Below the pieces are notes generated by a model. That model worked only from the letters and a program-made list of their open reading frames with translations. It had not been told where the DNA came from and ran no database searches. 64,000 nucleotides of DNA from NCBI GenBank assembly GCA_028768545.1, contig CP054838.1, positions 1,915,501 to 1,979,500 of the forward strand. Direction: 5' to 3'. This document shows, one piece after another, positions 36,140 through 45,536 of this stretch (positions are counted from its first letter, which is position 1; the number at the start of each line of letters is the position of its first letter). The DNA comes from Desulfobacter sp. (GTDB lineage Bacteria > Desulfobacterota > Desulfobacteria > Desulfobacterales > Desulfobacteraceae). Position numbers and translations under genes: made by a program.

Positions 36140-37590
36140 GGGAATGTTCAGAATTCTGTGTCACGGTTTCGGTTCCCGGATCTGTCTCGGCGCCAGCGGA
36201 AGTAAAAGCCAGGTCCGAGAATGGGCCTTCAATCTGCCACGTCGGAGGAGTTGGCTTTTGCTGGAGCGGAGTTCCTGGAACCATCTTTTCCATCTGTAAA
36301 TAAATCCCTATCAAATTCCCAGCTCTTTATCCAGCCGGCCTTCAAAGAAAATTGCCAACTGGGAAATTGTCAGTGACCAGTTTTGAACCGGCATTGTCCA
36401 TTTCTTACTGGCGTTCTGGATCCCCATGTAAAGCAGCTTTAACAGGCTGTCCTGGTTAGGAAACGATCCCTTTGTTTTGGTCAGTTTTCGAAACTGTCGA
36501 TGCACAGCCTCAATGGTATTTGTGGTGTATATTATCCGTCGGATCTCTTCTGGATATTTAAAGAAATGACTGAGGCGCTCCCAGTTGTTCCGCCAGGATT
36601 TTATCACAATCGGGTATTTGTCATTCCATTTATTTTCCAAGATATCCAGTTCTTCTTCGGCCAGATCCTTATTGACCGCTTTATAAACACGTTTTAGATC
36701 TGCCATAAATTCCTTTTTATTTTTGGAACCAACGTATTTCAATGAATTTCGGATCTGGTGGACTACGCAGAGTTGAACTTCTGTGTCCGGGAATATGGTC
36801 TCAATGGCCTCGGGAAAACCTTTTAGACCATCAACACAGGCAATCAGGATATCTTTTACCCCTCGGTTTGAAAGGTCTGTTAACACCTGCAGCCAGAAGT
36901 TCGCACCCTCATTCTCGGATATGTACAGCCCAAGAACCTCTTTGCGGCCCTCGATATTCACCCCAAGAATTGTGTAAACGGCTTTGCTGCCGACCTTTCC
37001 GTTTTCTCGTACTTTATAATGTATGGCATCAAGCCATACGATTGGGTACACATTTTCCAACGGCCTGGCCTGCCATTCTTTAACGGTATGAATAATTTTA
37101 TCGGTAATAGCGCTAAGGGTGGCATTTGAAATCTCAAGTCCATAGATTTCCTGTAAATGGGCAGCCATGTCATTATAGCTCATGCCCAGGCCGTAAAGGG
37201 CTATTATCTTTCTTTCAATTTCATCGCTGAGCGTTGTTTGGTGTTTTTTGACGATTTGTGGAGAGAAGGTTCCGTTCCGATCACGCGGGGTTTTTAGCTC
37301 AAATTTACCATCCAGGGACTTAATGGTCTTTCTGCTTTTTCCATTACGGCGGTTGGCAGAAATTTCCTGTCCGAGATGGGACTCCAACTCTCCTTCAAGA
37401 GCAGCTTCCGCAAGATTTTTGATTAATGATGTAAGGACGCCGCCCTTACCTGTGAAGGGTTTACCTTCCTGAATACCTTTAAGAGCTTTTTGAAAATCAA
37501 ATTCGGTGTTGTCTTCGGTCATGTCAGTTCTCCTTATTTAGCTGAGTATATCAGCTTTGATTCAACTGACACAGAATTTTGAACGCCCTC
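36140..37590 (-). mobile_element. IS256-family insertion sequence, copy C, nested in copy B (1451 bp)
   Basis: Complete element in opposite orientation to its host copy B, inserted in the transposase gene between the codons for MSYND and MASHL. An 8-bp target duplication TAATGATA flanks it (36132-36139 and 37591-37598). Confidence 0.95.
36311..37522 (-). CDS. IS256-family transposase, copy C
   Basis: 403 residues, intact, DDE motifs as in copy A. Small differences (MTEDNTEF, EISANRRNGKSRK, RDRNGTFSP, HLQEIYGLEISNATLSAI) make it the most diverged of the four copies. AAGGAG lies eight bases before the ATG. Confidence 0.95.
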   Translation of the reverse strand: MTEDNTEFDFQKALKGIQEGKPFTGKGGVLTSLIKNLAEAALEGELESHLGQEISANRRNGKSRKTIKSLDGKFELKTPRDRNGTFSPQIVKKHQTTLSDEIERKIIALYGLGMSYNDMAAHLQEIYGLEISNATLSAITDKIIHTVKEWQARPLENVYPIVWLDAIHYKVRENGKVGSKAVYTILGVNIEGRKEVLGLYISENEGANFWLQVLTDLSNRGVKDILIACVDGLKGFPEAIETIFPDTEVQLCVVHQIRNSLKYVGSKNKKEFMADLKRVYKAVNKDLAEEELDILENKWNDKYPIVIKSWRNNWERLSHFFKYPEEIRRIIYTTNTIEAVHRQFRKLTKTKGSFPNQDSLLKLLYMGIQNASKKWTMPVQNWSLTISQLAIFFEGRLDKELGI

Positions 37591-38626
37591 TAATGATATG
37601 GCTTCCCATTTACAGGAAATCTATGGACTTGAGATTTCAAATGCCACTCTGAGCACCATTACCGATAAAATCATCCATACCGTCAAAGAATGGCAGGCCA
37701 GGCCGTTGGAAAATGTGTACCCAATCGTATGGCTTGATGCCATACATTATAAAGTACGAGAAAACGGAAAGGTCGGCAGCAAGGCCGTTTACACAATTCT
37801 TGGGGTGAATATCGAGGGCCGCAAAGAGGTTCTTGGGCTGTACATATCCGAGAATGAGGGTGCGAACTTCTGGCTGCAGGTGTTAACAGACCTTTCAAAC
37901 CGAGGGGTAAAAGATATCCTGATTGCCTGTGTTGATGGTCTAAAAGGTTTTCCCGAGGCCATTGAGACCATATTCCCGGACACAGAAGTTCAAGTCTGCG
38001 TAGTCCACCAGATCCGAAATTCATTGAAATACGTTGGTTCCAAAAATAAAAAGGAATTTATGGCAGATCTAAAACGTGTTTATAAAGCGGTCAATAAGGA
38101 TCTGGCCGAAGAAGAACTGGATATCTTGGAAAATAAATGGAATGACAAATACCCGATTGTGATAAAATCCTGGCGGAACAACTGGGAACGCCTCAGTCAT
38201 TTCTTTAAATATCCAGAAGAGATTCGACGGATAATATACACCACAAATACCATTGAGGCTGTGCATCGACAGTTTCGAAAACTGACCAAAACAAAGGGAT
38301 CATTCCCGAACCAGGACAGCCTGTTAAAGCTGCTTTACATGGGGATCCAGAACGCCAGTAAAAAATGGACAATGCCGATTCAAAATTGGTCACTGACAAT
38401 TTCCCAGTTGGCAATTTTCTTTGAAGGCCGGCTGGATAAAGAGCTGGGAATTTGATAGGGATTTATTTACAGATGGAAAAGATGGTTCCAGGAACTCCAC
38501 TCCAGCAAAAATCAACTCCTCCGACGTGGCTGATTGAAGGCCCATTCTCGGACCTGACTTTTACTTCCGCTGGCGCTGAGGCAGATCCGGGAACCGAAAC
38601 CGTGACACAGAATTCTGAACATTCCC

Positions 38627-39365
38627 TGAGCACATGGTACCCATGGCCGCATTCGCTCAGAACCAGGGTTTTTATCCCTAATTTTTCAGCCGGTTCCACC
38701 ACCATCAAGGCCATGCGGCGGGCAATCTCATCATTGCCAGCAAAATATCCTCAATTGGTTACATCTGTGTGAAAACAGGACATGGTCCAGCTTTCTTTTG
38801 TGGCGTAGAACAATTTTGCCATGGCCGTCAAATGGAGCAAATTGATGCCAAGCTCCCTGGGATTGGGCAGGTAAAGAAAGGTGGCCCCTGCTTGATCATA
38901 GGGAATCTGGGCTTTTTCATCTTCCATTTCATCTGAAAATTCTTCAGAGACCCATTCAATCGTCTCTATGAATTCCTCCCGGGTCAGGCCGTTGACATCC
39001 CCCTTGTCCAGCCTGTTTTGAATGCCCTTTTGAATATCTTCAGGCATGATGCTTTGTGCTGCGGCAAGGCTTCTGGCCTTGCACACCACCACATCCATGT
39101 CAATGCCCATGGGGCAGGTTTCAGTGCAGCGGTTACAGACCAGGCAGTCCCAGAGCATCCCGGATTGAATCAATTGCCGGTCAAGGCCCAGACCCGCCAT
39201 TCGGACCATCTGCCTGGGCATGGGGCCGCCAGGGCCGTCAAACCAGGTGCACCTTGAACTGCAGGCACCGCAGGTCAGGCATTCCGATATATTGCCCCCG
39301 ATCCTTGGGGGTGAAAAGAGCTGTGCCAGTTCTGAGTTTGTATCGACCTTTAACCGGTTCATCAT
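38627..39365 (-). pseudogene. HdrC/HdrB-like Fe-S protein, cut by an IS and with an in-frame TGA
   Basis: The N-terminal half (about 204 codons) has two [4Fe-4S] motifs, CLTCGACSSRC and CLVCNRCTETCPMGID, as in HdrC, and continues into a CCG-type region. The frame meets TGA at 38751-38753 in CFHTDVTN-*-GYFAGNDEIARRMAL, then goes on in the same frame to SECGHGYHVL, where IS256-like copy B cuts it off at 38626. The missing end is not found on the far side of copy B. In relatives I recall Trp at the stop position, so TGG to TGA is the simplest view; a hairpin (GGCAAU / AUUGCC) 13 bases downstream leaves selenocysteine as a weak alternative. It is the third gene of the second hdr cluster. Confidence 0.75.
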
Positions 39366-40060
39366 GGTCTCCTCATCCGTGGGTTTGATTTTTTTGAAAG
39401 AATCCGGGCAAAGGTTTGGGGCTCCGTGGCTGAGATGGGCTGCCAGGCCACCTTGTCCTTGGGTATGCCCGGCATGGACAACACAGATTCAACAATTTTG
39501 CGGGCAAGATCACTGCCCTGTCCGGACTGGCAGTTGCCCTTGTGGCACCCCATGACCATGACCTTGTCCGCCCCTTTGACCAGGGCTTTGAGAATTAAGT
39601 CCTGACTGATCCTGCAGGCACAGGGAATGGGCACAAGGGCGATGTTGCGGGGTAGGGGGCCTGCGGCCAGGACGGCTGAGCGCCTGCAGGCAAAAACAAG
39701 GGATTTTCCTTTTGGGGCCGGTGTTGTGAGATCTTCATTGGTCATGCCCGAAGCTGTGATGGCCTGGGCCGGACAATTGGACACGCAGGCCTGGCAGGCA
39801 AAACAGGCATGATCCGAGATTCGGGGGGGATGGTCCTGGTTTAGCGCCACAGCCCTGTGGGAGCAGACCCGATAGCAGGTCAGGCATCGGGCATAGGCGG
39901 TTTCATCGATAAAGACCCTGTCTTTTGAGGGCCCCAGCGGATTGACAGGGCTGGTTTCCAGGTCTGCCAGTATGGCTTGGATTTCAAAGGCCAGGTCTTC
40001 ACGATCAATGTCGTCATGGCCGGTGCCTGATATTGGCCTCCTGGAGAAAATTTTCTTCAT
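39362..40060 (-). CDS. 4Fe-4S and MvhD-domain fusion protein
   Basis: 232 residues. N-terminal ferredoxin-like motifs (CLTCYRVCSHRAV and CFACQACVSNCPAQAI) followed by an MvhD-like domain, SLVFACRRSAVLAAG, VPIPCACRISQDLILKALVK and KVMVMGCHKGNCQSGQGSD with Cys rather than Sec. The normal role would be electron transfer to HdrA. It overlaps the hdrA pseudogene by 47 bp and the downstream hdrC/B-like gene by 4 bp, so it was part of the same operon. With hdrA split by two insertions its expression and function are doubtful, although its own frame is intact. Confidence 0.8.
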   Translation of the reverse strand: MKKIFSRRPISGTGHDDIDREDLAFEIQAILADLETSPVNPLGPSKDRVFIDETAYARCLTCYRVCSHRAVALNQDHPPRISDHACFACQACVSNCPAQAITASGMTNEDLTTPAPKGKSLVFACRRSAVLAAGPLPRNIALVPIPCACRISQDLILKALVKGADKVMVMGCHKGNCQSGQGSDLARKIVESVLSMPGIPKDKVAWQPISATEPQTFARILSKKSNPRMRRP

Positions 40061-41226
40061 CCAGGACCAGTTTTAAAAGATCTGCCAGTTCAGGGAAGTC
40101 TTGAGAGGCGCAGCGGGTGTCGGGCACCACAAGGGTCTGGGCATAAAGTTCAATTTTAATTCCCGGCAGGGTGGATTCGTTGATAATAAATTTAACGCCC
40201 CGGCCCTTGGGCCGTATGTTCAGATCTGTCTGGCGCTTGTAACGGAAAAACCCGATCCCGGCTTTTTTGGCCTGGTCGTAAACCTGCTGGCCTGTGGGGC
40301 CGTGGACCCGGATATGGTTCATGAGAATATCCACCTGACAGCCTTGGCTTTGGGCGGTCAATGCCGCAGCAAGCGCCTGTCCTGCCTGGTCTTTTGATTC
40401 AGGTCCAAAGTAGTCCAGAAGAATGAGGATTTTGTCAGGGACAGGGAGGGAAGAAGACGGTTCCTTTTTGTTTATCATCCGGATAAAGGTGCCAAGGTCC
40501 ATGGCCGAGGGAAAATGGGAGGTGTTTGATCTGCTTTCGGCCTGGGCCGCTGCAATGATGGCCCCGCAGGTCAGACGGTTTTTTTTACCCTTAAGATCAT
40601 AGGAAATAAAAAAATGGCCCAGGCTGCCTTCAATGGAAAAAATCCTGGCCTGGCTCAGGTCCTTTACCCCGGGTGCAGGGCCGGGGCCGTCTGCGAAAAA
40701 CAAAGCGGGATAGCCATTTTCTTCCAGGGTTTTGGCGATGAGAACTGCCTGGGCGCCCTTGCCCATGACGGCAATATCCATTTTGGGATTTTTTTTAAGG
40801 CCCAGGTCTTTGATGATCTTTGCCCCGGCAATTTTCCCCTCCTGAATGGCGGTTGTGATATTTTTGGAGCCCTTGGCACATCCGGCCACATAAATATCCG
40901 GGCCCATACCGGCCTGGGGGGTATTGAAAAATCCCCATTTGTTGGGGGTAAGGTCTAAAAGACCGGCAATGTCGGCGGTTTCAGGGGCCGGGATCATGCC
41001 CACGGACAAGATTACCATATCAAAACTTTGGGATTGGCATGACCCGGTCTCGGAATTTTCAACGATCATGGTCAGGCCTGAGTCCCTTTCTAAAATTTCA
41101 CCCGGCACCCCCTGGATGAGGTGAACGTTGCCGGGCAGTCGGGCGGCATTTTTCCGGGCTTCTTTGCCCATGATCTGGAGGTCCATGTAAAACAGGCTGA
41201 TATCTGCACCGGGAATCAGATGAGCC

Positions 41227-42537
41227 CAGTAGTGTCCGGTTAGGTTGTTGCATATAAAAAGCATCTAAAATCATTGAAAAAACAGTCTGTTTTGTGTTGA
41301 CAAATGTGCGTAAAAATTTTTGTGTGCCTTGAAAATTTAACTCAAGGAGCTCAAATGACGCACATCTCAGTCCCTAAAAAACAACTACGGTCCCTGAACT
41401 TTGACAATTTCAGGTGCCCTCTGATAAAGTCACTTTCAAAAGCACCGGAATTACAATCTCGAGGAGACCGCCCTTTAAAAATGACATTCGAAGACCAGAT
41501 AAATGCTTTGGTTTATTTCCATCTTCAGGAGCACAAGTCTGCCCGACATTTAATTCAGGATCTCAAGGAGAATGTTTTTGCTAAAGAAAATATTGCGCCA
41601 GACGGTGGTATCAGCCGTAGTAGTTTCTGTGAAGCCATCAATCACAGGGGACTCGAACAACTGCAATTTATCTTTGAGGATCTTTATAAACAGGCTCTTG
41701 AGTGTCATCCGGGTGAACACGCCGAGTTAGGAGAGTTGGTTTCCATTGACGGTAGTCTCATAAATGCAGTCCTTTCAATGCACTGGGCGAACTACAGAAA
41801 AGGAAGTAAAAAAGCCAAAGTACATTGCGGATTTGACATTAATCACGGAATCCCAAACAAAATCTTTTTGACTGAAGGCAACGGCGCTGAACGCACCTTT
41901 GTTCCCAAAATAGTTTCCAAGGGGCAAACAGGTGTTATGGATCGTGGATATCAATCCCATAAAGAATTTGACCTGCTTCAGGAGCAAGGCAAACATTTTG
42001 TCTGCCGTATAAAAACCAGGACAACAAGAACAATTATTGATAACCACGAGACCCCTTCCGACAGCTACATTTTTTATGATGCACTGGTTAAACTTGGTAC
42101 TCCGAATCAAAACCAGACGAAAAGGCCTGTTCGGGTTGTTGGCTATAAAATTGCTGGCGTCAAATACTATGTGGCAACTGACAGGCATGATTTAACAGCG
42201 GAACAAATAGCAACAATTTATAAACTCCGGTGGACCATTGAGGATTTTTTCAAATGGTGGAAAGAACATCTGAAGGTATATCATCTCATTGCTCGCAGTG
42301 AATACGGCCTTATGGTTCAGATTCTTGGCGGCCTTATCACTTACCTGTTACTGGCAATCCATTGCCAAAAACAGTTTAATGAAAAGGTCACGATCAAAAG
42401 AGTTCGGCAGCTGCGAACCGCCATTCTAAATGACCTGTTTGGCTGCGAGGAGCAGGGCTCTCATAGTTCAAACAGGGACAATATTGTCAAAGATCAAAAA
42501 ATTATTGAGCAAGCAAAAACCTAACCGGACATCACTG
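41227..42537 (+). mobile_element. IS4-family insertion sequence, copy 2 (1311 bp)
   Basis: Complete, ends as in copy 1. 9-bp target duplication AGATGAGCC at 41218-41226 and 42538-42546. It lies inside the hdrA-like pseudogene in opposite orientation to that gene. Confidence 0.96.
41355..42524 (+). CDS. IS4-family transposase, copy 2
   Basis: 389 residues, intact, same DDE motifs and same ATG after AAGGAG as copy 1. Differs by ILSKG to IVSKG and ETSSDS to ETPSDS. Confidence 0.93.
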   Translation: MTHISVPKKQLRSLNFDNFRCPLIKSLSKAPELQSRGDRPLKMTFEDQINALVYFHLQEHKSARHLIQDLKENVFAKENIAPDGGISRSSFCEAINHRGLEQLQFIFEDLYKQALECHPGEHAELGELVSIDGSLINAVLSMHWANYRKGSKKAKVHCGFDINHGIPNKIFLTEGNGAERTFVPKIVSKGQTGVMDRGYQSHKEFDLLQEQGKHFVCRIKTRTTRTIIDNHETPSDSYIFYDALVKLGTPNQNQTKRPVRVVGYKIAGVKYYVATDRHDLTAEQIATIYKLRWTIEDFFKWWKEHLKVYHLIARSEYGLMVQILGGLITYLLLAIHCQKQFNEKVTIKRVRQLRTAILNDLFGCEEQGSHSSNRDNIVKDQKIIEQAKT

Positions 42538-42576
42538 AGATGAGCCAGTTTATTTGCCTGGCGCATGGATATTTTG

Positions 42577-43942
42577 GGTTCATCAGAAAATCGCGTACCT
42601 GGACTGAGAAACATCACTGGGAAGGCAATAACACAGTAAGGATTTTTATGCTTGAAATGATGGTGTGAACATGATCATGTTCTAATTTTTTTGTGTTATT
42701 TGCACAAAATCGGAGAATGAATTAATGTCCACAAGCTTCATATACCATGCCTTTGGCCTTCGTGACTACTTTTATAAAACAACGCGTTTCATCGGTGGAA
42801 TAATCACTTTTGAACTCATACCAAAACCGGAGGCGGTAAAATGCCCGGAATGTAATTCCAGGTCCGTCACCAGGAAAGGGATTGTGACAAGAGATCTCAG
42901 AACAATACCGGTAGGTTCAAAACCCGTGATTCTCAGGACGGCTATCCAGAGAATTTGGTGTTCGTTCTGTCAATTTGTCCGGCAAATCAAACTATCCTTT
43001 GCCCAGGAGGGGAAAAGCTATACCCGGGCTTTTGAACGGTATGTCTTGGAGTTGTCTCAGTTCATGACAATCAAAGATATTGCCATCCATTTAAGGATCA
43101 GCTGGGATACGATAAAGCAGATCCAGAAAGAAGACCTGCTGAGGCGTTATCGAAATATCCCCCTTGAGAAAGTCCGGCAGATTGCCATAGATGAAATTTC
43201 CATAGGGAAAGGGCATAAATACTTGACCATCGTGATGGATCTGGAATCCGGTAGAATTCTGCACGTGGGAGAAGGAAAAGGTGGTGAAGCTTTGAAATCT
43301 TTTTGGACAAAAGTGAAAATATCGAAAGCAAAAATCAAAGCCGTCAGCATCGATATGTCCCCGGCATACTTGAGTGCTGTTATTGAAAATCTTTCTGGTT
43401 CAGCAATTGTCTTTGACAGATTTCATGTTGTTAAATTGTTCAATGAGAAACTGTCGGATTTCAGGCGAAAGCTCTACAACCTTCTTGCCAATACCGGGCA
43501 ACAAAAACTTCTGAAGGGAGTCCGGTGGCTTTTGTTAAAAAATCCCGAAAACCTCAGTGATGACAAGAAGGAGGCCCAACGGTTAGAAGAAGCATTGAAA
43601 ATAAATCAGCCGCTATTGGTAGTCTACTATATGAAAGAGGAACTCAGGCAAATATGGAATTAAAAGAAAAAAGAAACAGCTGAAAAGATAGTCAGCAATT
43701 GGATCAATCTGGCCAATATTTCCAAAATTCCAATGTTGATGAAATTTGCCAAGACCTTGGCTGTGCAAAGGCAAAGAATCCTTTCATACTATGATTACAG
43801 GATATCTACAGGTCCTTTAGAAGGGACAAATAACAAGATAAAAACCATGAAACGGAAAGCTTATGGATACAGGGATTCGGAGTTTTTCAGGTTGAAACTT
43901 TTGGACCTTCACAATAAAAGGTACGCATTAATCGGATGAACC
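42577..43942 (+). mobile_element. ISL3-family insertion sequence, copy A (1366 bp)
   Basis: Complete element from GGTTCATCAGAAAATCGCG to the inverse of GGTTCATCCGATTAATGCG, with an 8-bp target duplication ATATTTTG (42569-42576 and 43943-43950), the usual ISL3 duplication length. It sits in the hdrA-like pseudogene, 39 bp from IS4-like copy 2. Confidence 0.95.
42725..43939 (+). pseudogene. ISL3-family transposase, copy A, with nonsense codon
   Basis: 404 codons. N-terminal zinc ribbon CPECNSRSVTRKG, catalytic AIDEISIGKGHKY and VSIDMSPAYL, and late GPLEGTNNKIKTMKR. At 43661-43663 a TAA replaces the CAA (Gln) present in copy B (QIWN-*-KKKETAEK), cutting off the last third, including the final catalytic Glu region. 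So copy A cannot make its own full transposase and would need help from copy B. Confidence 0.92.
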
Positions 43943-44645
43943 ATATTTTGCAGCAGACCTGGGAGCAATAATCCCGGTTCTCTTGTTTATTTCTGGATCC
44001 TACGCATTGGAGAAAGGCAATTTTGGGCGATTTCCCTAGAAGGGTTGTTATTTTTTCTTCTCGAATCAGGGTGTTGAGGCGGGCTGTGGTGACCACATTT
44101 TTCTGGGTCTGGGTGTGAAAGGATGAAATACGATCCGGGTCAAAGGGGGAAAATCCTGTGGCGATAAGGGTTTTAACAGGGGTCAGGGTGGTGCCGTTAG
44201 AGAGCGTGGCTGTGGTTTTCCTCTTTTTTTGATTGACGGCAACAAGAGCGGTGTTGAGATGCAGGGTGATATTGGGGGTTGTTTTGATTTGGGCTGCCAT
44301 TTCAGAGGCCAGGCAGGCCCCGCAGTTCTGGCAGGTCTGGGTGGCCAGACAGGCCCAGGAGGCGGCATGACCGCCCAGGTCTTTTTCCTTTTCAACCAGA
44401 TGGATCCCAAGGTTTTGGTGCTTTAGGGCAAGGGCTGCGGACATGCCGGCAACACCGCCGCCGAGTATCAGAATGTCTGGACAGATCTCTTTCATAGATC
44501 TCCTCCATTTGCTGATCGTGGGTTATTGTCTGTTCAGGGCTGATAGGGAGTCGCGTACAAAATTTCTATCATAATATTTAAAGGACGAAAAGAGATTTAT
44601 AAGGTATTGAAAATAAGGATTTTATCCAGATATAGACAAATTAAT

Positions 44646-45506
44646 CTAAATCCCCTGGCAGACGGCCGCAAAAATAATGATGATTACCAGGGCCAGGCAG
44701 ATTCTTTCAATCATGGGGCTGGACAGGATATTGAACAAGGGGAAAAACAAGAGGCCAATGACCGTGCCCGATACAAACCCGAAAAAATGGGCAGCCAGAT
44801 CTGTATTTTCTCCCTGGCTGAACATGGCCATGAGTGTGGCGCCGGCAGCCAGGGGGAAGAGGCCTTTAACGCTTGGCCATTGCCTCTGAGATCTGTTTTT
44901 TTTGATGAGCTGCCGGGCGGTGAGCAGTCCTGCCGCTGCCATGACAATGGTGGAGGCCCCGATGGAAAGCCGGGCAGTATCCCCAAAGCCGGCTGAAATC
45001 AGGTTCCCGGTGGTGGCTGCCAAGAGAAGCACAAAGGGGCCGGACCCGTACCCGGTCAGCCTGATCAGGGGGCCTGCAAAGATCAAAAGCCCGGCCAGAT
45101 TTCCCAGAAGGTGTTCAAGGTCGACATGGAGAAAAAGGGCGGTGATGGCCCTGAAGGTTTCTCCCTGACCCAGAAAATAAGAAGAGGCGCCGAATTTGAA
45201 CACCATAAAATCGTGGATTCCTGCTCTTGTGGTGGCGATGTGGACAAGGGTGATACTTCCCATGATGAAAAAAAGGGTCCGGGAAAAAAAAGAAGGGCTG
45301 GGCGGGGGAGGCTCTTTTTTAAACTGGATGGCGTTTTCTCGTTCATACCGGGCCAGGTGGGCCATGGCCTTGGGGTATTGGGATGAGGGCACGTGGATCT
45401 GGTATGTTTTGTTTTTTTCAATCCGGGTTTCAATGGACTGGGATGCCAGGATCACCAGGATTAAATCGGCTGTTTTCGGGTCAGTCCCTTGAAAAACACG
45501 TTTCAT
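44646..45506 (-). CDS. Rhomboid-family intramembrane serine protease
   Basis: 286 residues. A cytosolic N-terminal part (about 75 residues) is followed by six to seven membrane helices. The rhomboid signatures are LHVDLEHLLGNLAGLLIFAG, the catalytic Ser in SIGASTIVM (GxS), and the His in DLAAHFFGFVSGT. It cleaves transmembrane substrates in the membrane; targets unknown. It lies alone between two ISL3-like copies of opposite orientation. The upstream 130 bp up to the hdrA start holds no gene, and ISL3-like copy B begins 31 bp before its start codon, probably separating it from its former promoter. Confidence 0.9.
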   Translation of the reverse strand: MKRVFQGTDPKTADLILVILASQSIETRIEKNKTYQIHVPSSQYPKAMAHLARYERENAIQFKKEPPPPSPSFFSRTLFFIMGSITLVHIATTRAGIHDFMVFKFGASSYFLGQGETFRAITALFLHVDLEHLLGNLAGLLIFAGPLIRLTGYGSGPFVLLLAATTGNLISAGFGDTARLSIGASTIVMAAAGLLTARQLIKKNRSQRQWPSVKGLFPLAAGATLMAMFSQGENTDLAAHFFGFVSGTVIGLLFFPLFNILSSPMIERICLALVIIIIFAAVCQGI

Positions 45507-45536
45507 TTTTATCGTTTTTGGTGCATAAATATTTAG

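Larger units (their letters stand above)
35785..38455 (+). pseudogene. IS256-family transposase of copy B, split by copy C
   Basis: First 118 codons at 35785-36139, remainder at 37599-38455; joining them restores the 403-residue Mutator-type transposase. As it stands the 5' part fuses to IS sequence and ends at 36303. The 3' part still contains the whole catalytic domain, and has a change LCVVHQ to VCVVHQ. Confidence 0.9.
35717..38626 (+). mobile_element. IS256-family insertion sequence, copy B, interrupted by copy C
   Basis: Outer element made of 35717-36139 and 37599-38626 (423 + 1028 = 1451 bp, the standard length). Ends are GAGGGCGTTCAAAATTC on the left and GAACATTCCC on the right. The flanking 8-mers, TTTTTAAA on the left and TGAGCACA on the right, do not match, unlike all other copies here. 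So copy B did not get to this site by simple insertion; a deletion or inversion ended at it. Confidence 0.9.
40014..44495 (-). pseudogene. HdrA-like flavoprotein gene split by two insertion sequences
   Basis: N-terminal part 43943-44495 (FAD motif ILGGGVAGMSAAL, Cys cluster CQNCGACLASEM, CVGSRNKQENRDYCSQVCCKI), a 39-bp sliver 42538-42576, and the C-terminal part 40014-41226 (ISLFYMDLQIMGKEARKN and onward). Excising ISL3-like copy A and IS4-like copy 2, each with one target duplication, restores one frame of 1788 bp, about 595 residues, reading CCKISMRQANKLAHLIPGAD across both joins. All Cys in the cluster are Cys, not Sec. It was the first gene of the second hdr cluster and shares only distant likeness with the tandem HdrA at 15121. 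Confidence 0.88.
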
